Positions 35,805 to 45,788 of a stretch of DNA of 64,000 bases are shown here, piece after piece. Within the stretch, counting starts at the first letter, position 1, and each line of letters opens with the position of its first letter. Location of the stretch: contig NZ_CP049156.1 in assembly GCF_011493005.1 (NCBI RefSeq), positions 186,001 to 250,000 of the forward strand, given 5' to 3'. Under the pieces are notes generated by a model. It was not told where the DNA came from. It did not search any database and was given only the letters and a program-made list of their open reading frames with translations. The DNA comes from Caballeronia sp. SBC1. GTDB lineage: Bacteria; Pseudomonadota; Gammaproteobacteria; Burkholderiales; Burkholderiaceae. Made by a program: the position numbers and the translations under genes.

Positions 35805-37100
35805 ATGCGTCCGACGAATTCCTCGTCTAGTCCGGCCTTGCGTTCGGGCCTTTTCCGCTGGCTCGCCGTGCTGAGCGTGTCGGTATTACTTGCTGCCTGC
35901 GGTGGCGGAGGCAGCGATTCCAGCAGCAGTTCTGCCAGCAGCCCCGGCAGCAGTAGTGGAGGCAGCGGCAGTGGAAGCAGCGGCAGCGGCAGCAGTACAC
36001 CGATCGCGTCCACGGCATCCAACACGGTGCCTATCACCGTGGGTCCCGGTGCACAGAACTTCGTCAATATCCCGAACGTATCGGTGACGGTGTGCGCGCC
36101 TGGCACAAGCAACTGCCAGACCATCAACAATATCCAGCTCGATACCGGCTCGTACGGCTTGCGCTTGGCAAGCGACGCGGCCGCGCAGATTGTCGGCAGC
36201 TTGCCGGTGGCGACATCGACGAGCGGTGGTCAACTGGCGGAATGCACGCAATTCGCCGATGGCTTCACATGGGGCACCGTGCGTACCGCCGACGTGAAGA
36301 TTGGCGGCGAAATCGCGAGCGGCATTCCAATCCAGGTCGTAGGCGATCTGGCGGATTCCACGGTGCCGACCAATGGCTGTATCAACGGCAGCAACGAGAG
36401 CACCTCGCGGCAACTGGGCGCGAACGGGATTCTTGGCGTGGGTGTTTCGGCGACCGATTGCGGCGTGGACTGTACGAACGCCGCGACCAGCAACTACTTT
36501 TCGTGCCCGGGCGGAAACAATTGCTCGGCCATTGCTGTGCCGCTTGCCCAGCAAGTGGTGAATCCGGTCACGAAGTTCGCGGTGGACAACAATGGCGTGA
36601 TTGTCCAATTGCCGGCGGTGGCAACGTCGGCGGCGTCGGTGACGGGTACGCTGGTGTTTGGTATCGGCACACAGAGCAACAATGCGCTGACCGGTACCGG
36701 TGCGACGCAGTATCGCTCGACGAGTTTTGGCAATCTGCTCGGCACCTACAAGGGATCGAGCGTGACGACCATTGTAGATTCGGGTTCGAACGGCCTGTTC
36801 TTCACCGACAGTTCGCTCCCCGCCTGCACCTCGACGTTCACCGACTTCTACTGTCCGACCAGTGCGCAGGCACTTTCCGCGACTGTAACGGGGCTGAATG
36901 GCGTGACGGGCACGGTGAATTTCACGGTCCTGAATGCGCAGAGTCTGGCTGGCAGCGGCACGAGCTATGCCCTTAACGGACTGGCCGGCAGCATTGGTTC
37001 ATACCCGACGCTGTTCGACTTTGGCCTGCCGTTTTTCTTCGGACGATCTGTTTATTTCGGCATCGGGACCAACACAACTGCGCCGTACGTCGCGTTTTAA
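35805..37100 (+). CDS. DUF3443 lipoprotein with pepsin-like aspartic protease motifs
   Basis: 431 aa. Lipobox LLAAC with lipidated Cys32, followed by a ~35-residue Ser/Gly linker. Mature domain: first motif IQLDTGSYGLRL (Asp113), GILGVG (209-213), GTLVFGIGT (281-289) and second motif TTIVDSGSNGLFF (Asp325). Two D(T/S)GS motifs 212 residues apart plus a GILG block is the layout of bilobal pepsin-family aspartic proteases. Eight or so cysteines could form disulfides. Predicted outer-membrane or surface lipoprotein. DUF3443 assignment is from memory; protease activity is inference. Confidence 0.85.
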   Translation: MRPTNSSSSPALRSGLFRWLAVLSVSVLLAACGGGGSDSSSSSASSPGSSSGGSGSGSSGSGSSTPIASTASNTVPITVGPGAQNFVNIPNVSVTVCAPGTSNCQTINNIQLDTGSYGLRLASDAAAQIVGSLPVATSTSGGQLAECTQFADGFTWGTVRTADVKIGGEIASGIPIQVVGDLADSTVPTNGCINGSNESTSRQLGANGILGVGVSATDCGVDCTNAATSNYFSCPGGNNCSAIAVPLAQQVVNPVTKFAVDNNGVIVQLPAVATSAASVTGTLVFGIGTQSNNALTGTGATQYRSTSFGNLLGTYKGSSVTTIVDSGSNGLFFTDSSLPACTSTFTDFYCPTSAQALSATVTGLNGVTGTVNFTVLNAQSLAGSGTSYALNGLAGSIGSYPTLFDFGLPFFFGRSVYFGIGTNTTAPYVAF

Positions 37101-37155
37101 ATGCGGGTAATTCAGGTTCTTGGATCGAGAGCCTGAACGCGACGATGAAAAGCAA

Positions 37156-37193
37156 CAAAGCCCGGCGAGTTTTTTGCGCCGGGCTTTGTTTTT
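37156..37193 (+). terminator. Terminator after the DUF3443 gene
   Basis: 12-bp stem CAAAGCCCGGCG (37156-37167) with CGCCGGGCTTTG (37177-37188), then TTTTT. Lies between convergent DUF3443 and SDR genes. Confidence 0.9.
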
Positions 37194-37237
37194 GGTGGAA
37201 GCGATTGCCGCTTCGGCAGGGACGTCGTTCTACACGA

Positions 37238-38035
37238 TCAATCCTCAGCGCGCGGTTTCCTCGGCGCTTTTTCCATCGCCCGGTCGTACAGCCAGCGCGG
37301 CACGACATGCAGCAGCGCACCCGCGACGCGCATCTGCCACGGGAACGTCGCAAATCGGACTTTCCGCGCGATTGCATCGGCGGTTTTGGTGGCGAATACA
37401 TCGGCGTCCATCAGGAAGGGCATCGGATACGGATTGTGCTCGGTCATCGCGGTGCGGATATAACCCGGCGCGATAGTCACCACCGATACCCCCTTCGGCC
37501 GCATCTCCACCCGCAGCGCTTCGAGATACTTCAACGCCGCCGATTTCGACGCGCTGTACGCGCCCGAACCCGGCAAGCCGCGAATGCCCGCCACGCTTGC
37601 TATGCCAACCAGCGTTCCACGCCGCTCCTCAACCACGCGGGCAACGAACGGCTCAAACGTCGCGATCATCCCGAAGTAGTTGATATCCATCACGTCGCGA
37701 AAGGTATCGAGGTCGCCGTGACCGGTCAGCGCACCGCGGCTGACACCGGCGTTGGCAATCACCACGTCGGCGCCGCCATGCTGCGCGCAGAACTGCGCCG
37801 CGGCGGCGCTGAGCGCGGCGGCGTCGCGGACATCGGCGGGATAGATCGAGATGGAATGGGCGGGGAAGCGCGCGGCGAATGCCGCGAGGGTGTCACCACG
37901 ACGGGCAACGAGGCCAAGCACCGCACCGCGCCGGAGATATTCCTCGGCGAGCGCGAGGCCAATGCCGCTGGATGCGCCGGTGATGAAAACTCTCAGCCGG
38001 GCTGGCGTGACGTCATTGCCCGGCGTGTCCTTCAT
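37238..38035 (-). CDS. SDR family oxidoreductase
   Basis: 265-aa short-chain dehydrogenase: cofactor motif TGASSGIG, NAGVS, catalytic Ser region GIASVAGIRG and YSASK (YxxxK). Classical SDR of the DltE/YqjQ-like type. The ATG at 38035 or a GTG at 38047 could be the start; neither has a clear ribosome site. It begins just downstream of dsbA on the same strand (spacing 4-16 nt), so they may be co-transcribed. Substrate unknown. Confidence 0.88.
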   Translation of the reverse strand: MKDTPGNDVTPARLRVFITGASSGIGLALAEEYLRRGAVLGLVARRGDTLAAFAARFPAHSISIYPADVRDAAALSAAAAQFCAQHGGADVVIANAGVSRGALTGHGDLDTFRDVMDINYFGMIATFEPFVARVVEERRGTLVGIASVAGIRGLPGSGAYSASKSAALKYLEALRVEMRPKGVSVVTIAPGYIRTAMTEHNPYPMPFLMDADVFATKTADAIARKVRFATFPWQMRVAGALLHVVPRWLYDRAMEKAPRKPRAED

Positions 38036-38051
38036 AGCGGCGCTCACGCCT

Positions 38052-38705
38052 TTACATCTTCTTCGCGCGAATCTGGGCGACCAGGAAATCGAGGACCTGG
38101 ATCGTGCCCGGCAGGCTGTTCGTGGTGGCCGGACCCGTTTCGTACTTGCCCTGCACGGCGAGCGTTGGCACGCCGTCGATCTTGTAGTCCTGCATCAGCT
38201 TGGTGTCGCGTTGGAGGTCGCTTTGCGTCGAGAAGGAGTTGTACGCGTCCAGGTACTTCTTCTTGTCGACACCTTGCGTGGCGAGGAACGTAGCCTGCGC
38301 TTCCGGCGTCAGCAGATAGTTCTTCTTGACGTGGATCTCGTTGAACACGGCGGGCGTGAGCTTGTCGGCGAGGCCGAGTGCGTCGAGTGCGTGATACATC
38401 TTCGAGTGCGGGATGAAGTCATCGCGGAACGCAACTGGCACGCGCTTGAAGACGACATCAGGACCTTGCTTCTTCACCCAGGCTTCCAGATACGGGTCGA
38501 ATTCGTTGCAGTGAGGGCAGCCGTACCACATGAATTCGATCACTTCGATCTTGCCCTGCGCGTCCACCGGCTGCGCGGCTTGCAGCACCGTGTAGTCGGT
38601 GCCCGCAACGGGCGCTGCCGGCGATGCGTGCGCCGCATTCATGGCACCCAGGGTGCCGGCCGCAAGGCCGAGGGAGAGAGCGAGGGCACGGAAGAGTTTT
38701 TTCAT
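38052..38705 (-). CDS. dsbA: Periplasmic thiol:disulfide interchange protein DsbA
   Basis: 217 aa. Signal peptide MKKLFRALALSLGLAAGTLGAMNAAHA; thioredoxin-fold active site CPHC in FMWYGCPHCNEF; the cis-Pro loop in GVPTLAVQGKY. Introduces disulfides into exported proteins, with DsbB as re-oxidant. Start at the ATG at 38705, which begins the signal peptide; the frame opens 90 nt earlier. Downstream of the SPOR protein gene on the same strand. Confidence 0.95.
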   Translation of the reverse strand: MKKLFRALALSLGLAAGTLGAMNAAHASPAAPVAGTDYTVLQAAQPVDAQGKIEVIEFMWYGCPHCNEFDPYLEAWVKKQGPDVVFKRVPVAFRDDFIPHSKMYHALDALGLADKLTPAVFNEIHVKKNYLLTPEAQATFLATQGVDKKKYLDAYNSFSTQSDLQRDTKLMQDYKIDGVPTLAVQGKYETGPATTNSLPGTIQVLDFLVAQIRAKKM

Positions 38706-38939
38706 AATGACCGAGAAAGGGCGTGGAGACGCGAAAGGGGAACACACGACGCTTAAAGGAGGCTTAAGCCGCAAACCTGAGCAGCAGTGCCGCACCAGTC
38801 CGGGCCGCTACAACCCGTGCCTTCGATAGTCCGGGCTACTACTGTTGGCCGCTGCTCAGCGGCGCTGGCCGCCCACATGCTATCAACCCGCGCCAGCCTT
38901 ATACGAAAGGCCGCGCGGGTTGCGGGGTCTACTATGCGT

Positions 38940-39704
38940 TCACTGCTTGGAGAACCGGATGACCGCCGTGTCCACGCCTGCATCCGAGAGTCGCTGGCGC
39001 ACGCTGTTCATGTCCTCGAACTTCGTGAACGGTCCAATCCGCACGCGGAAATACGTGACGTTGCCGGCATCGCGTTGCGTGACCTTCGACTCGAAACCCT
39101 GGAAGCCGAGCCGCGCGCGCTGCTGTTCTGCATCGGCCTGGGTCTTGTACGCGCCAACCTGCAGGAAATAGCCGGTGTTGGCGTCGCCGGGCGCGGGCGG
39201 CGTGACCTTGGCCGGCGATGATGCCTGTGCTTCCACAGCCGGCTTCTTCGCCGGTGTTGCGTTCGACGAGCCGCTCGGCGCGTTCGCGACCGGCGGGACA
39301 GCGGCTGGCGCGGCTGGTTTCGGCGCAACGGCCGTACCGTTCGCGGCCGATGGCGGCACTTCCAGGATCTCCGGTTCTTCCTGCATGCCAGACGACTGCG
39401 TCTGGTTGTTCGTCTGCCCAGGCGCGGTGTTCGGCGGCGCGGGCTGCGCGGCTTGCGGCACGGCCTGGCCGGGCGTCTTGCCCTGGAGAGGCCGGTTGGG
39501 ATCGTACGGCTGTCCCGTGGCGGGCGCGGAACCCACGTCGGTGGGAGGCGGGGCGACCTTTGCGACGAACGGCGTGGGCGCGCGCGTGATGTACAGCGCC
39601 ACGATCACTGCAATTGCGAGGCCGACAATCAAGCCCAGCACGATACCGAGAAAAGTGCCCCCGGTTTGCTTCGACTGCTTTGACGTGCTGCGTGGTTTTG
39701 CCAT
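38940..39704 (-). CDS. SPOR domain protein (FtsN-like)
   Basis: 254 aa. Short basic cytoplasmic N-terminus (MAKPRSTSKQSKQ), one membrane helix (about 17-40: FLGIVLGLIVGLAIAVIVALYI), a Pro/Ala/Gln-rich periplasmic linker and a C-terminal SPOR domain (about 175-254: GYFLQVGAYKTQADAEQQRARL...VRIGPFTKFEDMNSVRQRL) that binds denuded glycan at the septum. It follows argS on the same strand, the usual betaproteobacterial place for this FtsN-type protein. Start at the ATG at 39704. Confidence 0.9.
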   Translation of the reverse strand: MAKPRSTSKQSKQTGGTFLGIVLGLIVGLAIAVIVALYITRAPTPFVAKVAPPPTDVGSAPATGQPYDPNRPLQGKTPGQAVPQAAQPAPPNTAPGQTNNQTQSSGMQEEPEILEVPPSAANGTAVAPKPAAPAAVPPVANAPSGSSNATPAKKPAVEAQASSPAKVTPPAPGDANTGYFLQVGAYKTQADAEQQRARLGFQGFESKVTQRDAGNVTYFRVRIGPFTKFEDMNSVRQRLSDAGVDTAVIRFSKQ

Positions 39705-39908
39705 CGTATGAATAACCTGCAAAAAGTCTTCTGAATGGCCGTCGATTATAACGGCGGCCTTATGCGCGGTTTGGCATTGCGCGGTGTTGTGTTGCACGGT
39801 GTTGCGTTAGGTCATGCACCCGTCGTATGGGCCGCGCCGCGCCGTCCCCCGTCTTTACGCGCCGGACTTATGACACGCCCGACGCGCCGGAAGTGCCCGA
39901 CGTGGAAA

Positions 39909-41693
39909 TCACATCTTGACGGGGGCGGACACGCCAATCAACGCGAGGCCGTTTTCGAGCACTTGCCGCGTAGCGGCAAGCAACGCAATGCGCGCGTTGC
40001 GCACGCCATCTTCTTCCACCAGCACGCGCTCCGCATTGTAGAACGAGTGGAATTCACTCGCGAGGTCACGCAGGTAGAACGCGACCGCGTGCGGAGCGAG
40101 TTCGTCGGCTGCGTGCGAGAGCATGTCCGGATACTCGGCGAGCTTGTTCAGCAACGCCATCGCGCGTTCGCTCGAGAGCGGCGAGAGATCGACGTTCGGC
40201 AGGGTGTCGGCATTGCCGGCGTATTTCGTCTTCCAGTCGCCGAGGATCGTGCAGATCCGTGCGTGCGCGTACTGCACGTAATACACCGGGTTTTCGTCGC
40301 TTTGCTTGAGCGCCAGGTCGATATCGAAGACGAATTCCGTGTCGGCCTTGCGCGAAATCAGGAAGAAACGCACGGCGTCGCGGCCGCGGCGAATGGTGTC
40401 TTCATCGATCTGGTCAGGCGCTACTTCCTCGCCCGGCGTCATGCCGCCCGACCATTCGATCAGGTCGCGCACCGTCACATAGCTGCCCGCGCGCTTCGAG
40501 ATCTTCACTTCCACGCCGTTGCGCATGACCGTGACCATCTTGTGCAGCACGTAGTCCGGGTAGCCCTTCGGAATGCCGATACCAAGCCCCTGCAGCCCCG
40601 CCCGCACGCGCGCGATGGTGCCGTGGTGATCCGAACCCTGCACGTTGATGACCTTGGTGAAGCCGCGTTGCCACTTCGCGACGTGGTACGCGACGTCCGG
40701 AACGAAATACGTGTACGTGCCGTCGGACTTGCGCATCACGCGGTCTTTATCGTCGCCGTCGTCGGTCGTGCGCAGCCATAGTGCGCCGTCCTGCTCGTAG
40801 GTCTTGCCGGCGGCGATCAGCGCGTCGACCGTGGTTTGTACGCGGCCTTCGTTATACAGCGACGACTCCAGGTAGAACTGGTCGAAGTCCACGCCAAACG
40901 CGGTCAGGTCCAGATCCTGTTCGTGGCGCAGATACGCGACGGAAAAGACGCGGATAGCGTCGATATCGTCCACATCGCCCTTCGCCGTCACCGGAGCGCC
41001 ATCCTTGGCCGCGACCGTCGCGCCGGCCAGATAGTCGCGAGCGATGTCCGCGATGTACTCGCCGTTGTACGCGTTGTCCGGCCATTCCTTGTCGCCTGGC
41101 GCAAAACCGCGGGCGCGCAATTGCGTGGACATGGCGAGATTGCCGATCTGCACGCCGGCGTCGTTGTAGTAGAACTCGCGATGCACCGCGTTGCCTTGCG
41201 TGCCGAGCAGGTTCGCCAATGCGTCGCCGAGCGTGGCCTGGCGGCCGTGGCCGACATGCAGCGGCCCGGTCGGATTCGCCGAAACGAACTCGATCAGCAC
41301 GCGTTTGCCTTCGTCGCGGGCGTCGTAGCCGTAGCGGGCGCCTTCCACGATCACCGCCGGCACCACGGCCTGTTTCGCCGCTGCCGCCAGCCGCAAATTG
41401 ATGAAACCGGGACCGGCGACTTCGGCGGCGTCGACCAGGCCAAGAGCTGCCGGCAGCGCGAGCACCGCATCGACAATCTGCTGCGCCAGTTGGCGAGGAT
41501 TCGCGCGCAGCGGCTTCGCGAGCTGCATGGCCACATTCGATGCCACGTCACCGTGCGCCGCGACTTTCGGGCGCTCCAGGACGATGACCGGCGTGACAAA
41601 GTTCGCTTCCGATGCGCCTTGCGACGCCTGTACGACCTGCTTGACCGCGTCGGCGAGCAGCGTTTCGAGTGTATGTTTTTGTGCGGGCAGCAT
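39909..41693 (-). CDS. argS: Arginyl-tRNA synthetase
   Basis: 594-aa class I aminoacyl-tRNA synthetase. N-terminal additional domain (to ~110), HIGH-type motif in [17 protein letters not shown], catalytic core with [11 protein letters not shown], and the C-terminal anticodon-binding domain with [10 protein letters not shown]...[19 protein letters not shown] is replaced by a degenerate KISKRAG sequence. Full length. 204 nt upstream of the SPOR gene. Confidence 0.97.
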   Translation of the reverse strand: MLPAQKHTLETLLADAVKQVVQASQGASEANFVTPVIVLERPKVAAHGDVASNVAMQLAKPLRANPRQLAQQIVDAVLALPAALGLVDAAEVAGPGFINLRLAAAAKQAVVPAVIVEGARYGYDARDEGKRVLIEFVSANPTGPLHVGHGRQATLGDALANLLGTQGNAVHREFYYNDAGVQIGNLAMSTQLRARGFAPGDKEWPDNAYNGEYIADIARDYLAGATVAAKDGAPVTAKGDVDDIDAIRVFSVAYLRHEQDLDLTAFGVDFDQFYLESSLYNEGRVQTTVDALIAAGKTYEQDGALWLRTTDDGDDKDRVMRKSDGTYTYFVPDVAYHVAKWQRGFTKVINVQGSDHHGTIARVRAGLQGLGIGIPKGYPDYVLHKMVTVMRNGVEVKISKRAGSYVTVRDLIEWSGGMTPGEEVAPDQIDEDTIRRGRDAVRFFLISRKADTEFVFDIDLALKQSDENPVYYVQYAHARICTILGDWKTKYAGNADTLPNVDLSPLSSERAMALLNKLAEYPDMLSHAADELAPHAVAFYLRDLASEFHSFYNAERVLVEEDGVRNARIALLAATRQVLENGLALIGVSAPVKM

Positions 41694-42158
41694 GCTGATT
41701 CTTAAATCCGGTGATTGTGTGTTTGTTTCGATCCACGCGCTCGCTGGGAACGCGGCAAAAACGTGCGATCGAGCGGCAAACGCCGACGTGACGCGTGCTC
41801 GAAAGTTTCAGACCTGTTTCAGTCTCTGTTTCAGTCTATTACGCTCGTTCGGGAGCGGAAGAGGCTTCGGACACTCGGTCGGGACGCAACGCACGTCTGC
41901 GTAAGCGCGTCCGGAGGCATAGCCGGAGCCGGTTGCAGCCATACTGCCAGAACCGGGGTTTTGTAACCGGTGCAACATTTGCTCGGGTAAATCGGGATTT
42001 TAGCAGGTGCTAATATGTCGAATCAGGGTCGAGTCGGGAAAACGAGTCAGGAAATAAAACAATGCGCCAGCATGTGATGGGGTGGCCTGGGTTGTAGCCA
42101 CGCTTGACGCATCTCGCTCATTAGCCACAAAAGGCCAACATAAGGGAAGGACCTTGCC
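41694..42158. other. Intergenic region between argS and the DUF1840 gene
   Basis: About 465 bp of divergent intergenic sequence without a credible gene. Contains a 12-bp tandem duplication CTGTTTCAGTCT (41814-41825 and 41826-41837), preceded by a partial copy. Promoters for argS (minus) and the DUF1840 gene (plus) should lie here. Confidence 0.55.
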
Positions 42159-42485
42159 ATGCTGATCACATTTAAAACCAGAGCTGCACCAGACGTTCAG
42201 ATGCTCGACAACCTTGCTGACTACCTGCTTGGCATCATCGGTAAGCGGCTTGGCGAGCGCGGTGTCATTACGCATGAAGAACTGCCTGAATGCATCCAGA
42301 AGCTGGAGTCGGCGGTTGCGACGGACAAACAGGAACGCGCCGAACACGACGGCCACTTCCACGAAGGCGAACCCGGCCATGAACCGCACGAGATTCCCGT
42401 CGGGCTGGCGCAGCGCGCGTACCCGTTCCTCGACATGATGCGCGTCGCTCATCAGGCCGAGGGTGACATTCTGTGGGGCGTTTGA
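42159..42485 (+). CDS. DUF1840 domain protein
   Basis: 108 aa, MLITFKTRAAPDVQMLDNLADYLLGIIGKRL..., matching the betaproteobacterial DUF1840 family as I recall it. Soluble, no signal peptide; a His/Glu-rich stretch (HDGHFHEGEPGHEPHE, about 63-78) is a possible metal-binding segment. AAGGGAAGGACC ribosome site. Function unknown. Confidence 0.85.
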   Translation: MLITFKTRAAPDVQMLDNLADYLLGIIGKRLGERGVITHEELPECIQKLESAVATDKQERAEHDGHFHEGEPGHEPHEIPVGLAQRAYPFLDMMRVAHQAEGDILWGV

Positions 42486-42550
42486 GCCTCGGGTGACGTG
42501 GCGGGATTTGCTCGCTGGGTGAGCCTGAAGCGCACCAGTGAGTCAGTATT

Positions 42551-42585
42551 AAAAAACCCGCCTCGTTGCCGATGCGGGTTTTTTT
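42551..42585. terminator. Bidirectional terminator
   Basis: Stem AAAAAACCCGC (42551-42561) with GCGGGTTTTTT (42574-42584), between the convergent DUF1840 and small secreted-protein genes; A and T tracts on both sides. Confidence 0.85.
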
Positions 42586-42634
42586 GTTCCGATGAATACG
42601 GAACACCGGGTATCGCGCCCTTGAACGCAGCGCT

Positions 42635-42853
42635 TTATTGCGAGGCTCCGGACGCCGGCATGCTTGTGCCTTTTTTCGCACGCGGCTTGCGGGGTTTCTT
42701 CTTGTGCTCGACGACGGGCGGCGAGTAGCTTGACGCGGTGGTCGAGCTTGCGCCCGTGCCCGGCTTGACGTCGCCTTGCGCGAAGGCAGCCGGACTTCCC
42801 GACGTGAATAGCACAGCAACAGCAACGGCGAGGACAGGCGTCAGCTTGATCAT
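42635..42853 (-). CDS. Small secreted basic protein
   Basis: 72 aa: signal peptide MIKLTPVLAVAVAVLFTSGSPAAFA, then a ~47-aa Ser/Thr- and Lys/Pro-rich mature peptide (VVEHKKKPRKPRAKKGTSMP). Ribosome site GGAGAAAG upstream. Not recognised; the highly basic tail could bind nucleic acid or anionic envelope polymers, but this is speculation. Confidence 0.7.
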   Translation of the reverse strand: MIKLTPVLAVAVAVLFTSGSPAAFAQGDVKPGTGASSTTASSYSPPVVEHKKKPRKPRAKKGTSMPASGASQ

Positions 42854-43008
42854 GTTCGACTTTCTCCGTGACGATTGAAGGAATGCGTGACCGCCGCCAT
42901 GACGGCCTTTGCACTACTTCGAGTGTAAGGAAAGTCAAAATAACCGTAATAGAGTTCGCCAATATTGCGTTTTTGTGATTCCCGGTATTGCCGATGCCTG
43001 CTTTTTGC

Positions 43009-45726
43009 CTAGAGTAAGGGCGCCAGTGCGCGTTCTGCGTCGTTCTTCGAAATTGCCATGCGTTGCGCGAAGCTTTCCACCTGATCGTCGGCGATCTTGC
43101 CGACCGAGAAGTACGTGCTCTCCGGATGCGCGATGTAAAAGCCCGACACACTGGCCGCCGGCAACATGGCCAGCGACTCGGTCACCGTCATGCCGATCTC
43201 GTTGGCTTGCAGCACGTCGAACATGTCCTGCTTCACCAAATGATCTGGGCACGCCGGATAACCCGGCGCCGGACGAATCCCCCGATACTTTTCTTCGATC
43301 ATCGCGGCGTTGTCGAGTGATTCGCCGGCCGCGTAACCCCACAGTTCACGACGCACGCGCGCGTGCAGTGCTTCGGCGAAGGCCTCGGCGAAACGATCGG
43401 CCAGCGCTTTCAGCATGATCGCGCTGTAGTCGTCGTTATCGGCTTCGAACTGCTTCTCTCTCTTGTCGACGCCCAGGCCCGCTGTCACCGCGAACATGCC
43501 GATGTAATCCGCCACGCCCGAGTCCTTTGGTGCGATGAAATCCGCGAGCGAGCGGTTGGAACGCTGTACGCCATCCACGATCGGACGCACGGTTTGCTGG
43601 CGCAAGTTACGCCATGTCATGGCGACTTGCGTGCGGGTATCGTCGGTATAAATTTCGATGTCGTCGTCGTTCACCGTGTTCGCCGGCAGCAGCATCACCA
43701 CGCCGTTCGCCTGCAGCCAGCGGCCCTGGATGATGCGCGAGAGCATCGACTTGCCATCGGAGAAAACGCGCCGCGCGGATTCACCCACGATCTCGTCGTT
43801 GAGAATGGCCGGATATGCGCCGGCGAGATCCCAGGTCTGGAAGAACGGCGCCCAGTCGATGTAGTTCGCCAGCTCCGCGAGATCGTAATTCTTGAAAATG
43901 CGCCGTCCGATGAACGTCGGTTTTTTCGGCTCGTAGCTTGCCCAGTCGAGTTTCGTTTTGTTCGCGCGCGCTTCGGCGTACGTAACCATGGGCGTCGCCT
44001 TGCGGTTCGCGTGCTGCGTGCGAATGCGTTCGTAGTCCGTCTTGAGGTCTTCGAGGTATTTCTTCGCGCCATCGTCGGAGAGCAGGCTCGACGCCACCGA
44101 TACCGACCGCGACGCATCCGGCACATAGACCACCGGACCATCGTAATGCGGGGCAATTTTCACTGCTGTGTGCACGCGTGAAGTGGTTGCGCCGCCGATC
44201 AGCAACGGCGTTTGCTTGTCGCGGAAATAGGTGTCGCGCTGCATTTCTGACGCAACGTAGGCCATTTCTTCGAGGCTTGGCGTAATCAACCCCGACAAGC
44301 CGATGATGTCCGCGCCTTGCTCCTTCGCCATTGCGAGGATGGTGGCGCAGGGCACCATCACGCCCATGTTGACCACTTCGAAGTTATTGCACTGGAGCAC
44401 GACCGAGACAATGTTCTTGCCGATGTCGTGCACGTCACCCTTCACGGTCGCGATCACGATCTTGCCCTTCGGCCGGACGTCTTCGCCGGCGTCGGCCATG
44501 CGCTTCTTTTCTTCCTCGATATACGGAATCAAATGCGCCACGGCCTGCTTCATCACGCGCGCCGACTTGACCACTTGCGGCAGGAACATTTTGCCCGCGC
44601 CGAACAGGTCGCCGACGATATTCATGCCGTCCATCAACGGCCCTTCGATCACGTTGATCGGCCGGCCGCCTGCGGCTTCAATGCGCGCGCGCACTTCCTC
44701 GGTGTCTTCCACGATGAAGTTCGTGATGCCGTGAACGAGCGCATGAGCGAGGCGTTGATCGACGGGCTGGTTGCGCCACTCGAGGTTCTCTTCTTTCTTC
44801 GCGGCGCCGGTTTTGAATTTATCGGCGATTTCCAGCAGACGGTCCGTGCCGTCCTCACGACGATTCAGCACCACGTCTTCCACGCGTTCGCGCAGTTCGG
44901 GATCGAGATCCTGATATACGCCGAGCTGACCCGCGTTCACGATGCCCATGTCCATGCCCGCCTGAATCGCATGGTAGAGGAACACGGTGTGGATGGCTTC
45001 ACGCACCGGGTCGTTGCCGCGAAACGAGAAGGACACGTTCGACACGCCGCCGCTGATCTTTGCGTACGGGAGGTTTTCCTTGATCCAGCGCGTGGCGTTG
45101 ATGAAGTCGACGGCGTAGTTGTTGTGCTCTTCAATGCCCGTGGCGATCGCGAAGATGTTCGGATCGAAGATGATGTCTTCCGGCGGGAAGCCCACTTCGT
45201 TCACGAGGAAATCGTACGAGCGCTTGCAGATTTGCGTCTTGCGTTCGTAGGTGTCGGCCTGGCCGTCTTCGTCGAAGGCCATTACGACCGCGGCGGCACC
45301 ATAGCGTCGGATCAGCGTGGCGTGATGGCGAAACGCGTCTTCGCCTTCCTTCAGCGAGATCGAGTTCACGACCGCCTTGCCCTGCACGCATTTCAGGCCC
45401 GCTTCGATCACTTCCCACTTCGACGAGTCGATCATGATCGGCACGCGCGAGATATCCGGCTCGGACGCGATCAGGTTCAGGAACCGGACCATGGCCGCTT
45501 TCGAATCGAGCATGGCCTCGTCCATGTTGATGTCGATGATCTGCGCGCCGTTCTCAACCTGTTGTCGCGCGACGGCGAGCGCCTCGTCGAACTGGTTGTT
45601 GAGGATCATGCGTGAGAACGCCTTCGATCCCGTCACGTTGGTCCGCTCGCCCACGTTGATGAAGAGCGAACCGTCGGTGACGTTGAACGGCTCGAGGCCG
45701 GAAAGGCGCATGGTGTGATCGGTCAT
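43009..45726 (-). CDS. metH: Methionine synthase, folate/B12/activation part (MetH C-terminal polypeptide)
   Basis: 905 aa, corresponding to MetH modules 2-4: pterin/methyltetrahydrofolate domain at the N-terminus ([35 protein letters not shown]), cap and cobalamin domain with the lower-ligand motif DVHDIGKN, and the SAM-binding activation domain ([13 protein letters not shown] near the C-terminus). The homocysteine module is encoded separately upstream (45789-46865), so the enzyme is split into two polypeptides. 62 nt separate the two genes on the same strand. Confidence 0.95.
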   Translation of the reverse strand: MTDHTMRLSGLEPFNVTDGSLFINVGERTNVTGSKAFSRMILNNQFDEALAVARQQVENGAQIIDINMDEAMLDSKAAMVRFLNLIASEPDISRVPIMIDSSKWEVIEAGLKCVQGKAVVNSISLKEGEDAFRHHATLIRRYGAAAVVMAFDEDGQADTYERKTQICKRSYDFLVNEVGFPPEDIIFDPNIFAIATGIEEHNNYAVDFINATRWIKENLPYAKISGGVSNVSFSFRGNDPVREAIHTVFLYHAIQAGMDMGIVNAGQLGVYQDLDPELRERVEDVVLNRREDGTDRLLEIADKFKTGAAKKEENLEWRNQPVDQRLAHALVHGITNFIVEDTEEVRARIEAAGGRPINVIEGPLMDGMNIVGDLFGAGKMFLPQVVKSARVMKQAVAHLIPYIEEEKKRMADAGEDVRPKGKIVIATVKGDVHDIGKNIVSVVLQCNNFEVVNMGVMVPCATILAMAKEQGADIIGLSGLITPSLEEMAYVASEMQRDTYFRDKQTPLLIGGATTSRVHTAVKIAPHYDGPVVYVPDASRSVSVASSLLSDDGAKKYLEDLKTDYERIRTQHANRKATPMVTYAEARANKTKLDWASYEPKKPTFIGRRIFKNYDLAELANYIDWAPFFQTWDLAGAYPAILNDEIVGESARRVFSDGKSMLSRIIQGRWLQANGVVMLLPANTVNDDDIEIYTDDTRTQVAMTWRNLRQQTVRPIVDGVQRSNRSLADFIAPKDSGVADYIGMFAVTAGLGVDKREKQFEADNDDYSAIMLKALADRFAEAFAEALHARVRRELWGYAAGESLDNAAMIEEKYRGIRPAPGYPACPDHLVKQDMFDVLQANEIGMTVTESLAMLPAASVSGFYIAHPESTYFSVGKIADDQVESFAQRMAISKNDAERALAPLL

Positions 45727-45788
45727 GGTGTCTCTGGGCGTTGCAGCGTGATTGTCTTGTCGAGGGGCTTGGGTGTCGTATCTGGCAG

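Noticed and set aside
37145..38293. 382-aa plus-strand open frame through the SDR and dsbA genes
   Set aside because: Antisense to two well-supported genes and starts in a terminator hairpin.
41814..41837. Tandem 12-bp repeat CTGTTTCAGTCT as a CRISPR or iteron array
   Set aside because: Only two copies (plus a partial one), no spacers; probably a simple slippage duplication.
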